DNA from: an uncultured Clostridia bacterium
Lineage (GTDB): Bacteria > Bacillota > Clostridia > Lachnospirales > CAG-274
Direction of reading: 5' to 3'
Length of the DNA stretch: 47,358 nt
Assembly (NCBI GenBank): GCA_910579745.1
Contig: CAJTVH010000019.1
Coordinates: 1-47,358 of the forward strand
Below are positions 16,963 to 25,953 of this stretch, piece after piece. Positions within the stretch are counted from its first letter, which is position 1, and each line of letters starts with the position of its first letter. The notes below the pieces were generated by a model that saw nothing but the letters and a program-made list of their open reading frames with translations, searched no databases and had not been told where the DNA came from. The position numbers and the translations under genes are program-made.

Positions 16963-18633
16963 ATGAAAAGCGACATTGAAATAGCTCAGGAGGCGGAAAT
17001 GTTTCCTATAGCCAAAATAGCGGATGATTTTGGTATAAATACGAAGTATCTTGAATTTTACGGAAAATATAAGGCGAAGATTTCCGACGATATTTATGAG
17101 GATTTAAAAGACACAAAAGAGGGGAAGCTTGTTTTGGTAACAGCCATAAATCCTACCCCGGCTGGAGAGGGAAAAACCACGACCACAATTGGTCTTTCTC
17201 AAGGGCTTAACAAACTTGGAGTGAAATCAGCCGTCGCTTTAAGAGAGCCCTCCTTAGGCCCGTGTATGGGTATAAAAGGTGGAGCGGCGGGAGGAGGATA
17301 TTCTCAGGTTATTCCCATGGAAGATATAAACCTGCATTTTACGGGAGACCTCCACGCCATGACTACCGCTAATAATCTTTTAAGCGCTATGCTTGACAAT
17401 CATTTGCAGCAGGGAAACCAACTTGACATAGACCAGAGAACCGTTGTATGGAAACGGGCCCTTGATATGAACGACAGGTCTTTAAGAAATATTGTCGTAG
17501 GTATGGGCGGAAAGATGAATGGTGTACCAAGAGAGGATAGTTTTCAAATTACCGTGGCTTCCGAGATTATGGCTATTGTGTGTTTAGCGGAGGACATCAA
17601 AGACCTTAAAGAGCGTATCGGAAAAATAATTGTCGCTTATAACAGAAAAGGCGAGCCTGTAACCGCCGGTGATTTAAAAGCTGACGGGGCAATGACGGCT
17701 CTTTTAAAAGACGCTATTAAGCCAAATCTTGTACAGACTTTAGAACATACTCCCGCTATTATTCACGGAGGGCCTTTCGCTAATATCGCCCACGGCTGCA
17801 ACAGCGTGAGAGCGACGAAACTCGCCATGAGGCTTTCGGACGTGGCTATTACAGAGGCGGGATTCGGCGCTGATTTGGGCGCTGAGAAATTTTTTGATAT
17901 CAAATGCAGAAAAGCGGGGCTAAAACCGGACGCCGTTGTTTTGGTCGCCACTATAAGAGCGCTTAAATTTAATGGAGGCGTTTCAAAATCTGATTTGAGC
18001 GAGGAAAATTTGAGCGCTGTTGAGAAAGGTTTTGTAAATCTTGAGAAGCATATTGAGAATTTGCAAAAATATAATGTTCCTGTTATTGTTACGTTAAACT
18101 CATTTGTTACGGATACGGAAGAGGAAATAAAACTTGTTAAAGATAAGTGCGAGGCTATGGGAGCCGATTTCGCCCTGTCTGAGGTTTGGGCGAAAGGAGG
18201 AGAGGGCGGAAAGGCTCTCGGCAGAAAAGTTTTGGAGGTTCTGGGAAGCAAAAAGAGTGATTTTAAATGCCTTTATGACGAGAAGCTCTCAATCAAGGAA
18301 AAAATTGAGATTATATGCAGGGAAATTTACGGGGCTAAAAGCGTTTCTTTCTCAAACAAGGCGCTTAAAGAAATTAAAAAGACTGAGGATATGGGACTTG
18401 ACAAGCAGCCCGTATGTATAGCCAAAACACAGTATTCTCTTTCTGACAACCCTGAGCTTTTGGGAAGGCCGGAAGATTTTGACGTAAATGTGAAACAGGT
18501 GAGTGTTTCCGCGGGAGCGGGCTTTATCGTCGCTCTTACAGGGGATATTATGACTATGCCAGGACTTCCGAAGGTTCCTGCCGCCGAGAGTATTGACGTT
18601 GACGATAACGGAAAAATTACGGGGCTGTTTTAG
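16963..18633 (+). CDS. fhs: Formate-tetrahydrofolate ligase
   Basis: Forms 10-formyl-THF from formate, THF and ATP in the cytosol, feeding purine synthesis and, in acetogens, the methyl branch of the Wood-Ljungdahl pathway. 556 residues, the usual length. The ATP-binding loop is PTPAGEGKTTTTIG (64-77); other family motifs are REPSLGPCMGIKGGAAGGG, HAMTTANNLLSAMLDNH and GGPFANIAHGCNS. AAGGAGG precedes the ATG and the gene starts 14 bases after ftsK, so the two are likely co-transcribed. folD follows, completing the formyl-to-methylene conversion. Confidence 0.97.
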   Translation: MKSDIEIAQEAEMFPIAKIADDFGINTKYLEFYGKYKAKISDDIYEDLKDTKEGKLVLVTAINPTPAGEGKTTTTIGLSQGLNKLGVKSAVALREPSLGPCMGIKGGAAGGGYSQVIPMEDINLHFTGDLHAMTTANNLLSAMLDNHLQQGNQLDIDQRTVVWKRALDMNDRSLRNIVVGMGGKMNGVPREDSFQITVASEIMAIVCLAEDIKDLKERIGKIIVAYNRKGEPVTAGDLKADGAMTALLKDAIKPNLVQTLEHTPAIIHGGPFANIAHGCNSVRATKLAMRLSDVAITEAGFGADLGAEKFFDIKCRKAGLKPDAVVLVATIRALKFNGGVSKSDLSEENLSAVEKGFVNLEKHIENLQKYNVPVIVTLNSFVTDTEEEIKLVKDKCEAMGADFALSEVWAKGGEGGKALGRKVLEVLGSKKSDFKCLYDEKLSIKEKIEIICREIYGAKSVSFSNKALKEIKKTEDMGLDKQPVCIAKTQYSLSDNPELLGRPEDFDVNVKQVSVSAGAGFIVALTGDIMTMPGLPKVPAAESIDVDDNGKITGLF

Positions 18634-18772
18634 AAAATTAAAGGCTGTTGATTTTGAGGACAGCGTTTTATAATACGCGGGACGGAGAAAGACAAGTTAT
18701 TGCATAAGAAATAAACTTTATGGAGTAATAGGTCTGAATATTTTTAAATCATTTTATATAAGGAGTGTTTTT

Positions 18773-19624
18773 ATGGCTCATATAATAGACGGAAAAAAGA
18801 TTTCTATTGAAATAAAGGACGAGGTAAAAAAAGAGGTTGAGACGCTGTTGGAAAAAGGAATAACTCCTTGCCTCGCCGTTATACTTGTCGGGGAAAATCC
18901 AGCGAGTCAGGTTTATGTCAGAAATAAAAAGAAAGCGTGCGAGTATGTGGGAATTAAATCTTTAAGCTATGAGCTTTCTTCCGATACGACAGAGGACGAG
19001 CTTCTTAAACTTATTGACGGTCTTAATAAAAATCCGGAAGTAAACGGTATTTTGGTTCAGCTTCCTTTGCCGGGGCATATTGATGAGGAAAAAATACTTC
19101 TCGCTGTTTCCCCCGAAAAGGATGTGGACGGGTTTCACCCATATAACGTAGGGCTTTTAAGCATCGGAAACGCTGTTTTAAAGGCTTGTACACCCGCGGG
19201 ATGTATTGAGCTTATAAAAAGAAGCGGAATAGAAATCATAGGAAAGAAGTGTGTCGTTATAGGCAGAAGCAATATAGTGGGAAAACCTGTCTCAATGCTT
19301 CTTTTGGCTGAAAACGGCACAGTTTCTGTATGCCACTCCAAAACAAGGGATATTAACGAGGAAATAAAAAACGCCGATATTGTTATCGCCGCCGTAGGCA
19401 AGCCTAAATTTGTGAAAGGCGATATGATTTCTGACGGAGCGGTTATAATAGACGTAGGAATTAACAGAATGGAAAACGGAAAGCTCTGCGGAGACGTTGA
19501 TTTTGACGAGTGCGAGAAAAAAGCCTCTTTTATAACTCCAGTTCCGGGAGGCGTGGGTCCGATGACTATCGCCATGCTTATGAAAAACTGTTTGTCCGCC
19601 TGTAAAAGTCAAAAAGGCGTATAG
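18773..19624 (+). CDS. folD: Bifunctional methylenetetrahydrofolate dehydrogenase/cyclohydrolase
   Basis: Interconverts 10-formyl-, 5,10-methenyl- and 5,10-methylene-THF with NAD(P). 283 residues. Catalytic-site motif YVRNKKKA (Tyr48 with Lys52), substrate motif VQLPLPGHIDEEKIL, DVDGFHPYNVG, CTPAG, the Rossmann motif VVIGRSNIVGKPVSMLL and the C-terminal TPVPGGVGPMTIAMLM. AAGGAG lies upstream of ATG. It follows fhs after 139 bp of non-coding DNA, and the pair forms a one-carbon module. Confidence 0.97.
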   Translation: MAHIIDGKKISIEIKDEVKKEVETLLEKGITPCLAVILVGENPASQVYVRNKKKACEYVGIKSLSYELSSDTTEDELLKLIDGLNKNPEVNGILVQLPLPGHIDEEKILLAVSPEKDVDGFHPYNVGLLSIGNAVLKACTPAGCIELIKRSGIEIIGKKCVVIGRSNIVGKPVSMLLLAENGTVSVCHSKTRDINEEIKNADIVIAAVGKPKFVKGDMISDGAVIIDVGINRMENGKLCGDVDFDECEKKASFITPVPGGVGPMTIAMLMKNCLSACKSQKGV

Positions 19625-19669
19625 ATTATAAAACAGTTTTCGTTTTTGTGTATTTAGGGAGGTGTTTTT

Positions 19670-21028
19670 GTGGAGCGTACGAAAATCGCTTTTGTGTCCC
19701 TTGGCTGTGATAAAAATCTTATGGACAGCGAGATTATGATTGGTCTTATTGAGGAGGAGGGTTATATTATCACTCCTGATGAGAGCGACGCCGATATTAT
19801 AATTGTGAACAGCTGCGGTTTTATTATGGACGCCAACGAGGAGGCTATCGATAATATTCTGCGTATCGCCGATTATAAGATAAACGGCAAGCTTTATGGT
19901 ATTATTGTCACGGGCTGTATGGCGCAGAGATACAAAGAGGAGATTTTTAAGTCACTTCCGGAAGTTGACGCTGTTGTGGGAACAGGTGATTTTGAGAAAA
20001 TAGGAGAGGTTATAAAAGCTCTTACGGAGGGGAAAAAACAGGTTAAACTGATTACTGACAGCAATAATAAATTACGTGAGGAAAATTCTCTTAAAAGAAA
20101 AATTTCCACGGCCGGAGGATTCGCTTATTTAAAAATCGCTGAGGGCTGTGACAATTTATGTACTTATTGCACTATACCTTCTTTAAGGGGAAAGTATAGG
20201 AGCCGTACTATGGAAAGTCTTTTAAGTGAGGCGAGGATGCTTTCGGAAAACGGTGTTAAGGAAATAATTGTTATCGCTCAGGACACTTCTATGTATGGGA
20301 CGGATATATACGGGAAAAAGGCCCTTCCTAATCTTTTAAGGAAGATTTCAGAGATTGACGGCATAGAATGGATTAGGATTTTATATTGTTATCCTGAAAA
20401 CATTACCGACGAGCTTATAGACGAGATTTATAAAAATGATAAAATATGCCAGTATTTGGATATGCCTATTCAGCATTCTGATGATAAGATTTTAAAAAGA
20501 ATGGGCAGAAAAAGCACGAGAGAAGGTCTTCTTAGTGTTATAGGAAAAATACGAGAGAAAATGCCTGACTTTTGCGTAAGAACGACTTTAATTGTGGGGT
20601 TTCCAGGGGAAACTGAGGAAAATTTTAACAATCTTGTTAATTTTGTAAAAGAGGTAGAGTTTGACAGGCTGGGAGTGTTTACTTACTCAAGGGAAGAAAA
20701 CACCCCCGCTTATAAAATGAGAGACCAGATTGACGAGGATGTTAAAAAACAAAGAAAAGACTATATTATGGAACTGCAGAAAAGCATTTCCTCTAAAAAA
20801 TGCGACGGGTTTATAGGCAAAACATTAAAGGTCATTATAGAGGGAAAAATAGAGGGGGAAGACAACGTTTTCTGCGGAAGAAGCTATAGGGACTGTTATG
20901 AGATAGACGGTTTTGTGTTTTTTAAGGGAGAAGGCGATCTTATTGCCGGTGATTTTGTTTTCGTTAAAATTACGGGAGCGTCTGATTATGATTTGATTGG
21001 AGTGATTGACTATGAATTTGCCGAATAA
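19670..21028 (+). CDS. rimO: Ribosomal protein S12 methylthiotransferase RimO
   Basis: Radical SAM enzyme that methylthiolates an aspartate of ribosomal protein S12. 452 residues. N-terminal cluster cysteines C13 (in VSLGCDKNLMDSE, diagnostic for RimO over MiaB), C49 and C83. The radical SAM motif is C160, C164, C167 (EGCDNLCTYC). The C-terminal TRAM domain covers about the last 65 residues. GTG start with GGGAGGTG upstream. It overlaps pgsA by 17 bases, indicating translational coupling. Confidence 0.96.
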   Translation: MERTKIAFVSLGCDKNLMDSEIMIGLIEEEGYIITPDESDADIIIVNSCGFIMDANEEAIDNILRIADYKINGKLYGIIVTGCMAQRYKEEIFKSLPEVDAVVGTGDFEKIGEVIKALTEGKKQVKLITDSNNKLREENSLKRKISTAGGFAYLKIAEGCDNLCTYCTIPSLRGKYRSRTMESLLSEARMLSENGVKEIIVIAQDTSMYGTDIYGKKALPNLLRKISEIDGIEWIRILYCYPENITDELIDEIYKNDKICQYLDMPIQHSDDKILKRMGRKSTREGLLSVIGKIREKMPDFCVRTTLIVGFPGETEENFNNLVNFVKEVEFDRLGVFTYSREENTPAYKMRDQIDEDVKKQRKDYIMELQKSISSKKCDGFIGKTLKVIIEGKIEGEDNVFCGRSYRDCYEIDGFVFFKGEGDLIAGDFVFVKITGASDYDLIGVIDYEFAE

Positions 21029-21569
21029 GCTTACATTATTCAGGGTTTTGCTTATACCTGTTTTTGTAGTTATTCTTATTTTTTACAAGGAACTGGGAAT
21101 TGAGCTTTATACGGCGAAATATATCGCCGTCGCTATTTTTATTTTTGCCTCGTGCACGGACGCCGTGGACGGATATATCGCCAGAAAGTATAATATGATC
21201 ACCAATTTCGGCAAATTTATGGATCCTTTAGCCGACAAGCTTTTAGTCACGTCGGCGATGATTTCAATGATTGGACTTCCCGCCAACGTTATAATGCCAA
21301 GCTGGGTCGTGGTTATCGTTATCGCCAGGGAATTTATTATTACTGGCTTCAGGCTTGTCGCCGCTGAAAAGAAAATTGTTATAGCGGCGGGTTTTTGGGG
21401 CAAAATAAAAACGGTTACTCAAATGGTTATGATTACGGTTGTTCTTCTTGACTTTGGCGGCTCTTTCTTTTATTTCGCCGGAACGGCTTTAATTGTTCTG
21501 TCTGTTATTTTTACGGTTATATCAGCGGTTGATTATATTATTAAAAATCTTGATGTTTTTAAGGACTGA
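21012..21569 (+). CDS. pgsA: CDP-diacylglycerol-glycerol-3-phosphate 3-phosphatidyltransferase
   Basis: Makes phosphatidylglycerophosphate, the committed step to phosphatidylglycerol, in the membrane. About 185 residues with several helices. The CDP-alcohol phosphotransferase motif is complete: D50, D53, G54, A57, R58, G67, D71, D75 (DAVDGYIARKY then GKFMDPLADKL). ATG 21012 is preferred over the in-frame TTG at 21006 because GGAG ends nine bases before the ATG but only three before the TTG. It overlaps rimO by 17 bases. Confidence 0.95.
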   Translation: MNLPNKLTLFRVLLIPVFVVILIFYKELGIELYTAKYIAVAIFIFASCTDAVDGYIARKYNMITNFGKFMDPLADKLLVTSAMISMIGLPANVIMPSWVVVIVIAREFIITGFRLVAAEKKIVIAAGFWGKIKTVTQMVMITVVLLDFGGSFFYFAGTALIVLSVIFTVISAVDYIIKNLDVFKD

Positions 21570-21586
21570 TACAGAGGTGAGTTTTT

Positions 21587-22822
21587 ATGAAAGCTGAAAT
21601 AATGGCTGTTGGCACAGAAATTTTACTTGGGGATATTTTAAACACAAACGCAAGGTATTTATCGAGGGAGCTCGCTCTTTTGGGAATAGGCGTTTATTAT
21701 CAGACGGTTGTGGGCGACAACGAGGAAAGGCTTTTAAACGCCTTTAAACTGGCTTTTGATAGAGCTGATATGGTTATAACCACGGGAGGATTAGGGCCAA
21801 CCGACGACGATATTACAAAAGAAACGGGAGGAAAATTCTTTAATCTTAAAATGGTCGAGAATGAAGAGGCGGTAAAAAACGTGAAAGATTATTTTAAGGG
21901 AAAAGAAATGCCTAAGAGCAATAAAAAACAGGGATTTGTTCCTGAGGGGGCGACGGTTTTTTATAATCACAACGGAACGGCGCCGGGCTGTATGATTGAG
22001 AAAAACGGCAAAATACTTATTATGCTTCCCGGACCTCCTTATGAGACGGAGCCTATGTTTGAGGAATATGTACTTCCGTTTTTAAAGAAAAAAAGCGGTT
22101 TTACGATTATATCGAAAGTTCTTCATTTAAGCGGAATAGGCGAGAGCGCCGCCGCTGAGGTTTTATCAGATATTATGAGTGAGAGCGAGAACCCGACGAT
22201 CGCGCCTTACGCGAAACCTAACGAGATGATTTTCAGGGTAAGCGGAAGAGGTGAAAGCGAGGAGGAGGCTAAGAATATAATAAAACCTGTTGTTGAGGAG
22301 ATTTACGGAAGACTTGGAAAATATATTTATGGTGAGGACGGCTGTACCCTTGAAGAGGCCGTTATAAAAGAGCTTGTTAAAAGGAATTTAACTTTAGCGT
22401 CAGCGGAATCTTGTACAGGCGGGCTTATCGCGGGAAAGATAGTGGATTATCCCGGGGCCTCGGAAGTATTTTTGGACGGGGTTGTGTCATACTCAAACGA
22501 GAGCAAGGTAAAGAGGCTTGGAGTAAGCCAGGAAACCCTTGACAAATATGGAGCCGTAAGCGAGGAAACGGCGAGAGAAATGGCGGAGGGCGTTATAAAG
22601 GCTATGGACGCTGATGTCGGAGTGTCTTCCACGGGAGTAGCTGGACCCGGCGGAGGTACGGATGAGAAACCAGTGGGGCTTATTTACGTCGCTGTTTCAA
22701 TTAAAGGAAAAACAACAGTTAAAAAACTTAATCTAAAAGGCGGAAGAAACAAAATAAGAAACAGAGTAGTTACAGAGGCTCTGACGCTTTTATTATCAGA
22801 GCTTAAAGGGATTTCGGAATAA
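21587..22822 (+). CDS. cinA: CinA-family protein (competence/damage-inducible; nicotinamide-nucleotide amidohydrolase type)
   Basis: 411 residues with two domains. The N-terminal MoCF-like domain (~1-170) has AVGTEILLGDILNTNARYLS, TTGGLGPTDDDITKE and MLPGPPYE. The C-terminal CinA domain (~255-405) has LASAESCTGGLIAGKI, VSYSNESKVKRLGV and STGVAGPGGGT, typical of NMN deamidases that recycle pyridine nucleotides. Placement between pgsA and recA is conserved in many Firmicutes. GAGGTGAG lies upstream, 17 bases after pgsA. Confidence 0.95.
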   Translation: MKAEIMAVGTEILLGDILNTNARYLSRELALLGIGVYYQTVVGDNEERLLNAFKLAFDRADMVITTGGLGPTDDDITKETGGKFFNLKMVENEEAVKNVKDYFKGKEMPKSNKKQGFVPEGATVFYNHNGTAPGCMIEKNGKILIMLPGPPYETEPMFEEYVLPFLKKKSGFTIISKVLHLSGIGESAAAEVLSDIMSESENPTIAPYAKPNEMIFRVSGRGESEEEAKNIIKPVVEEIYGRLGKYIYGEDGCTLEEAVIKELVKRNLTLASAESCTGGLIAGKIVDYPGASEVFLDGVVSYSNESKVKRLGVSQETLDKYGAVSEETAREMAEGVIKAMDADVGVSSTGVAGPGGGTDEKPVGLIYVAVSIKGKTTVKKLNLKGGRNKIRNRVVTEALTLLLSELKGISE

Positions 22823-23105
22823 ATTTTGGACAGAAAAATATCTTAGGTTATTAAACAGGTCTATGGTTTGTCTGGACGTGTTTAGAGTATTTTTGTTGAG
22901 TGAGGATATGAGAGCTCTTTGACCGGAGGTATAAACGGATAAGTCTCGGCGGATTTTCTCAAAGGCGCTTGATACTTTCCGTTTTCCTTAATCGGGCGGA
23001 GCCCAAGGTCTTAGGGCAATACAGAGCGATTATAATTTGGAGGCTTTGGCTAATATTTTCCATTACGGGGTATTGCCTTAGTATTTTACATAAGGAGAAT
23101 AAATA
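22823..23105. other. Intergenic region before recA
   Basis: 283 bp. A family H copy lies at 22877-22915. CTTAGGGCAATAC (from about 23009) and GTATTGCCTTAG (to about 23081) form an imperfect inverted repeat. I looked for a LexA box of the GAAC-N4-GTTC type and saw none. Confidence 0.35.
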
Positions 23106-24344
23106 ATGGCAGAAAAAAAGAAAAGCAAGGAAAATACCATAGACGTTTCCACCCCTGAGGGAAAGGCGGAATCCCTTAAAAACGCTTTATCACAAATTGA
23201 GAAAAGCTTCGGGAAAGGCGCTATCATGAAACTTGGGGAGAGCAAGGGAAACGTTAATGTACAGGCGATTCCAACGGGATGTTTAAGCCTTGATTTGGCT
23301 ATTGGCATAGGCGGAATCCCAAGAGGGAGAATAATAGAGATATACGGTCCAGAATCGTCGGGAAAAACGACTCTTGCCCTCCATATGGTTGCCGAGGCTC
23401 AGAAGATTGGCGGCGTAGCCGCTTTTGTTGACGCCGAGCACGCAATAGATCCTGTTTACGCTAAAAATTTAGGAGTAAATATAGACGAGCTTTACGTTTC
23501 TCAGCCAGACGACGGGGAGCAGGCTTTAGAAATTGTGGAGACTATAGTGCGCTCAAGTGCGGTGGATATAATTATCGTGGATTCAGTGGCCGCTCTTGTA
23601 CCAAAAGCCGAGATTAACGGCGAGATGGGAGACTCTCATATGGGATTGCAGGCGAGGCTTATGTCTCAGGCCCTCAGAAAGCTTACTGGTATAATAAACA
23701 AAAGCGACTGCGTTCTTATATTTATAAACCAGCTTAGGGCCAACATTGGAAACGCCGCTATTTACGGCCCAAGCGAAACGACGACGGGCGGACGGGCTCT
23801 TAAATTTTACGCCAGTATACGTATGGACGTGAGACGCTCAGACTATTTAAAAGTTGGTTCTGAAATAGTGGGAAATAGGGTAAAGGTCAAGATAGCGAAA
23901 AATAAAGTGGCCCCTCCCTTTAAGGTGGTAGAGTTTGACATTATGTATGGAAAGGGTATATCTCATTATGGGGATATTCTCGATTTGAGCGCCAGCATAG
24001 ACATTGTGAACAAGAGCGGGGCGTGGTATTCATACAACGGCAAAAAGATAGGACAGGGCAGGGAAAACGCCAAAAATTATCTCGCCGAGAATCCTGAAAT
24101 CGCTCTTGAGATTGAAAATGCCGTAAGAAAACATTATGAGCTTGACAGTCTTGACGAAATGGAGCACAGGGAAAAAGAAAAGGCTGACGAGCCTGTAAAA
24201 AATTCTTCAGAGGAGGACTCTGACGACGACAACAAACCTCTGAAGCTTCCAGACCTTGAGGACGAGGATGCTATCGATGAGGATTTTGACGATGAGTTTG
24301 GTGGGTTTAACGACGATTTAAGCGATATTGTTATTAATGAGTAA
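23106..24344 (+). CDS. recA: Recombinase RecA with a long acidic C-terminal tail
   Basis: Forms ATP-dependent filaments on single-stranded DNA for strand exchange and SOS induction. 412 residues, against about 345-355 in many bacteria. Walker A GPESSGKTT (81-89), then VDAEHAIDPVYAKNLGV, the L1/L2 region QLRANIGN and GGRALKFYASIRMDVRR. Residues after ~350 form an extended, highly acidic tail ending in FNDDLSDIVINE; acidic RecA tails are known to temper DNA binding. AAGGAG lies before the ATG. Last gene of the block that begins with ftsK. Confidence 0.97.
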   Translation: MAEKKKSKENTIDVSTPEGKAESLKNALSQIEKSFGKGAIMKLGESKGNVNVQAIPTGCLSLDLAIGIGGIPRGRIIEIYGPESSGKTTLALHMVAEAQKIGGVAAFVDAEHAIDPVYAKNLGVNIDELYVSQPDDGEQALEIVETIVRSSAVDIIIVDSVAALVPKAEINGEMGDSHMGLQARLMSQALRKLTGIINKSDCVLIFINQLRANIGNAAIYGPSETTTGGRALKFYASIRMDVRRSDYLKVGSEIVGNRVKVKIAKNKVAPPFKVVEFDIMYGKGISHYGDILDLSASIDIVNKSGAWYSYNGKKIGQGRENAKNYLAENPEIALEIENAVRKHYELDSLDEMEHREKEKADEPVKNSSEEDSDDDNKPLKLPDLEDEDAIDEDFDDEFGGFNDDLSDIVINE

Positions 24345-24379
24345 AGAAACGGTTTAAATGTTTATCTGTTTTTTTTATG

Positions 24380-24423
24380 AATAGACTTCTTTCGAAACTG
24401 TGCGGTTACGAAAGAAGTCTATT
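24380..24423. terminator. Hairpin between the convergent recA and glycosyltransferase genes
   Basis: Perfect 15-bp arms AATAGACTTCTTTCG (24380-24394) and CGAAAGAAGTCTATT (24409-24423), 14-base loop. It lies between two convergent stop codons and may serve both, though no T-run follows on either strand. Its left arm plus GAAACT recurs at 29093-29112. Confidence 0.55.
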
Positions 24424-24434
24424 GAACCGGATTA

Positions 24435-25613
24435 TTAAACGTCGATAATTTCTCCTATTCCAACGGGATTGTGAATTATGATTTTATTTTCTTTTACATT
24501 ATATTTTTCTTTTAAAATAACTGATATACTTTTTGCCATTTTTTCTGAAAGTACGCTTATAAGAATGTAATCGAAATTTGTTTCTTTTATTTTATCAGGG
24601 TTTTCAACGGGATAATATTTTTCCGAAAGCTCGTTAAATCTTAAATCCGCTAAAAGAACCACGTTGCAATAATTATTTTTTTTAAGTTGTCTGTAATAAG
24701 ACGCTCCGACTTCTCCAGCGCCGTATATTATTATGTTCGAGTCTTTTTCTATTTTTTCATAAGGAAATAAATAAAGATTTAATATTTTATTTGAGAATAA
24801 TTTTAATATAAACATTTTATTTATAATATACTTTTTAAGCTGAGGCATTAATATTTCAGCTTTTCTGTGATTTTCAAAATGTTCTTTTAAAAACAACCAC
24901 ATCTTATTGACCTGAATAAGATAATTATTATATATTTTTTCTGTAGACGAGTTTTCTCTCCGGCAGTAATAGTAGAAAGGCTCGTTTAACACAAATATTT
25001 TTTCTCTGGAAGATGTATAGGCATAAGTAAAAGCGGCGTCTTCAGCCAGGCGTATTTCTTTTGGTATATTTAAAAATATCGGCGTAACCGTTTCTTTTTT
25101 ATAAATATTACAGCATACGCTTACAAGCATTCCGCCTTCCTTTTTACCTGTATAAGGAAACATATTCTCAATTAACCTGTCTAAATTTTCTTTTTCATAT
25201 ATACCTGTTTTTAATGTATTTCCGACAACGGTTATTTCATTTTTATAATTTACAAAGTAAATTTGAGTATAAACCGCGTCAACGTTATTTTCCTTGGCGG
25301 CGGTATATAGTTTTTCATACATATTTTCCGATATATAGTCGTCGCCGTCAACAAAGCCTACCCATTTCCCTGACGCCGACTCAAGACCCGCGATTCTCGC
25401 GCTTGTAACCCCTCCGTTTTCTTTATGTATGACTTTAATTTTTTTATTTTTTCTTGCTATACTATCCAATATTTCGCCTGATTTGTCGGTTGAGCCGTCG
25501 TCGACGGCTATTATCTCAATATTTTGAAAACTTTGACGGACAATGCTTTCAATGCATCTTTCGATATATTTTTCAATATTGTAAACGGGAATAATTACAC
25601 TTATTTCAAACAT
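24435..25613 (-). CDS. Family 2 glycosyltransferase with a C-terminal Rossmann-like domain
   Basis: 392 residues. The N-terminal GT-A domain (~1-220) has VIIPVYNIEKYIERCIESI, VDDGSTDKSGEI, KENGGVTSARIAGLESA and the metal/nucleotide motif DGDD (89-92), as in inverting GT2 enzymes of surface polysaccharide synthesis. The last ~110 residues begin SNIIIYGAGEVGASYYRQL, a nucleotide-binding Rossmann signature found fused to some GT2 proteins. Donor and acceptor unknown. AGGAGG precedes the ATG. The palindrome ATAAAGTATACTTTAT lies 24 bases upstream of the start and could be an operator. No other sugar genes adjoin it. Confidence 0.88.
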   Translation of the reverse strand: MFEISVIIPVYNIEKYIERCIESIVRQSFQNIEIIAVDDGSTDKSGEILDSIARKNKKIKVIHKENGGVTSARIAGLESASGKWVGFVDGDDYISENMYEKLYTAAKENNVDAVYTQIYFVNYKNEITVVGNTLKTGIYEKENLDRLIENMFPYTGKKEGGMLVSVCCNIYKKETVTPIFLNIPKEIRLAEDAAFTYAYTSSREKIFVLNEPFYYYCRRENSSTEKIYNNYLIQVNKMWLFLKEHFENHRKAEILMPQLKKYIINKMFILKLFSNKILNLYLFPYEKIEKDSNIIIYGAGEVGASYYRQLKKNNYCNVVLLADLRFNELSEKYYPVENPDKIKETNFDYILISVLSEKMAKSISVILKEKYNVKENKIIIHNPVGIGEIIDV

Positions 25614-25636
25614 AAAATCCTCCTGAACAAATTGTT

Positions 25637-25790
25637 ATAAAGTATACTTTATGACAGTAAGTTAAAAAGGATTAATATTACAATTTTTGTTGACATTTTA
25701 TGTAGTATAATATATACTGAAAGTAAATTTTGTATATAAAATATATATTTTTATTAAAAACAAGTAATAACTGTCATAAAGTATACTTTA
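25637..25790. repeat. Element with palindromic AAAGTATACTTT ends
   Basis: The ends are inverted copies of TAAAGTATACTTTATGACAG: ATAAAGTATACTTTAT at 25637-25652 followed by GACAGT, and its reverse complement ending at 25790. Each end is itself a palindrome. Between them is a good promoter (25690-25718) but no ORF. It may be a small mobile unit or a paired operator region. Confidence 0.55.
25690..25718 (+). promoter_or_regulatory. Strong sigma-A-like promoter with no gene downstream on its strand
   Basis: -35 TTGACA (25690-25695), 17 bases, -10 TATACT (25713-25718). Transcription would run through the long hairpin at 25807-25919 and then antisense into the gene at 25954-26424. It may make a non-coding RNA. 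Confidence 0.5.
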
Positions 25791-25806
25791 CGGGAGTATT
25801 TTAGAA

Positions 25807-25919
25807 TCTGCCTAAAAACTATTAAAATATCCAAAAAATCAATTAAAATAACAGCGTTATACTTCAAAACGCTGTTATTTTAATTGATTTTTTGGATATT
25901 TTAATAGTTTTTAGGCAGA
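25807..25919. repeat. Perfect 52-bp inverted repeat (family B type)
   Basis: Left arm 25807-25858 and right arm 25868-25919 are exact reverse complements with a nine-base spacer. The arms contain CCTAAAAACT and CAAAAAATCAATTAAAAT, resembling the family B element at 37028-37125. It lies 34 bp past the stop of the minus-strand gene at 25954. Far longer than a normal terminator. Confidence 0.75.
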
Positions 25920-25953
25920 CTTTAATTTTACTGACCTATAATATTTTAATTAA

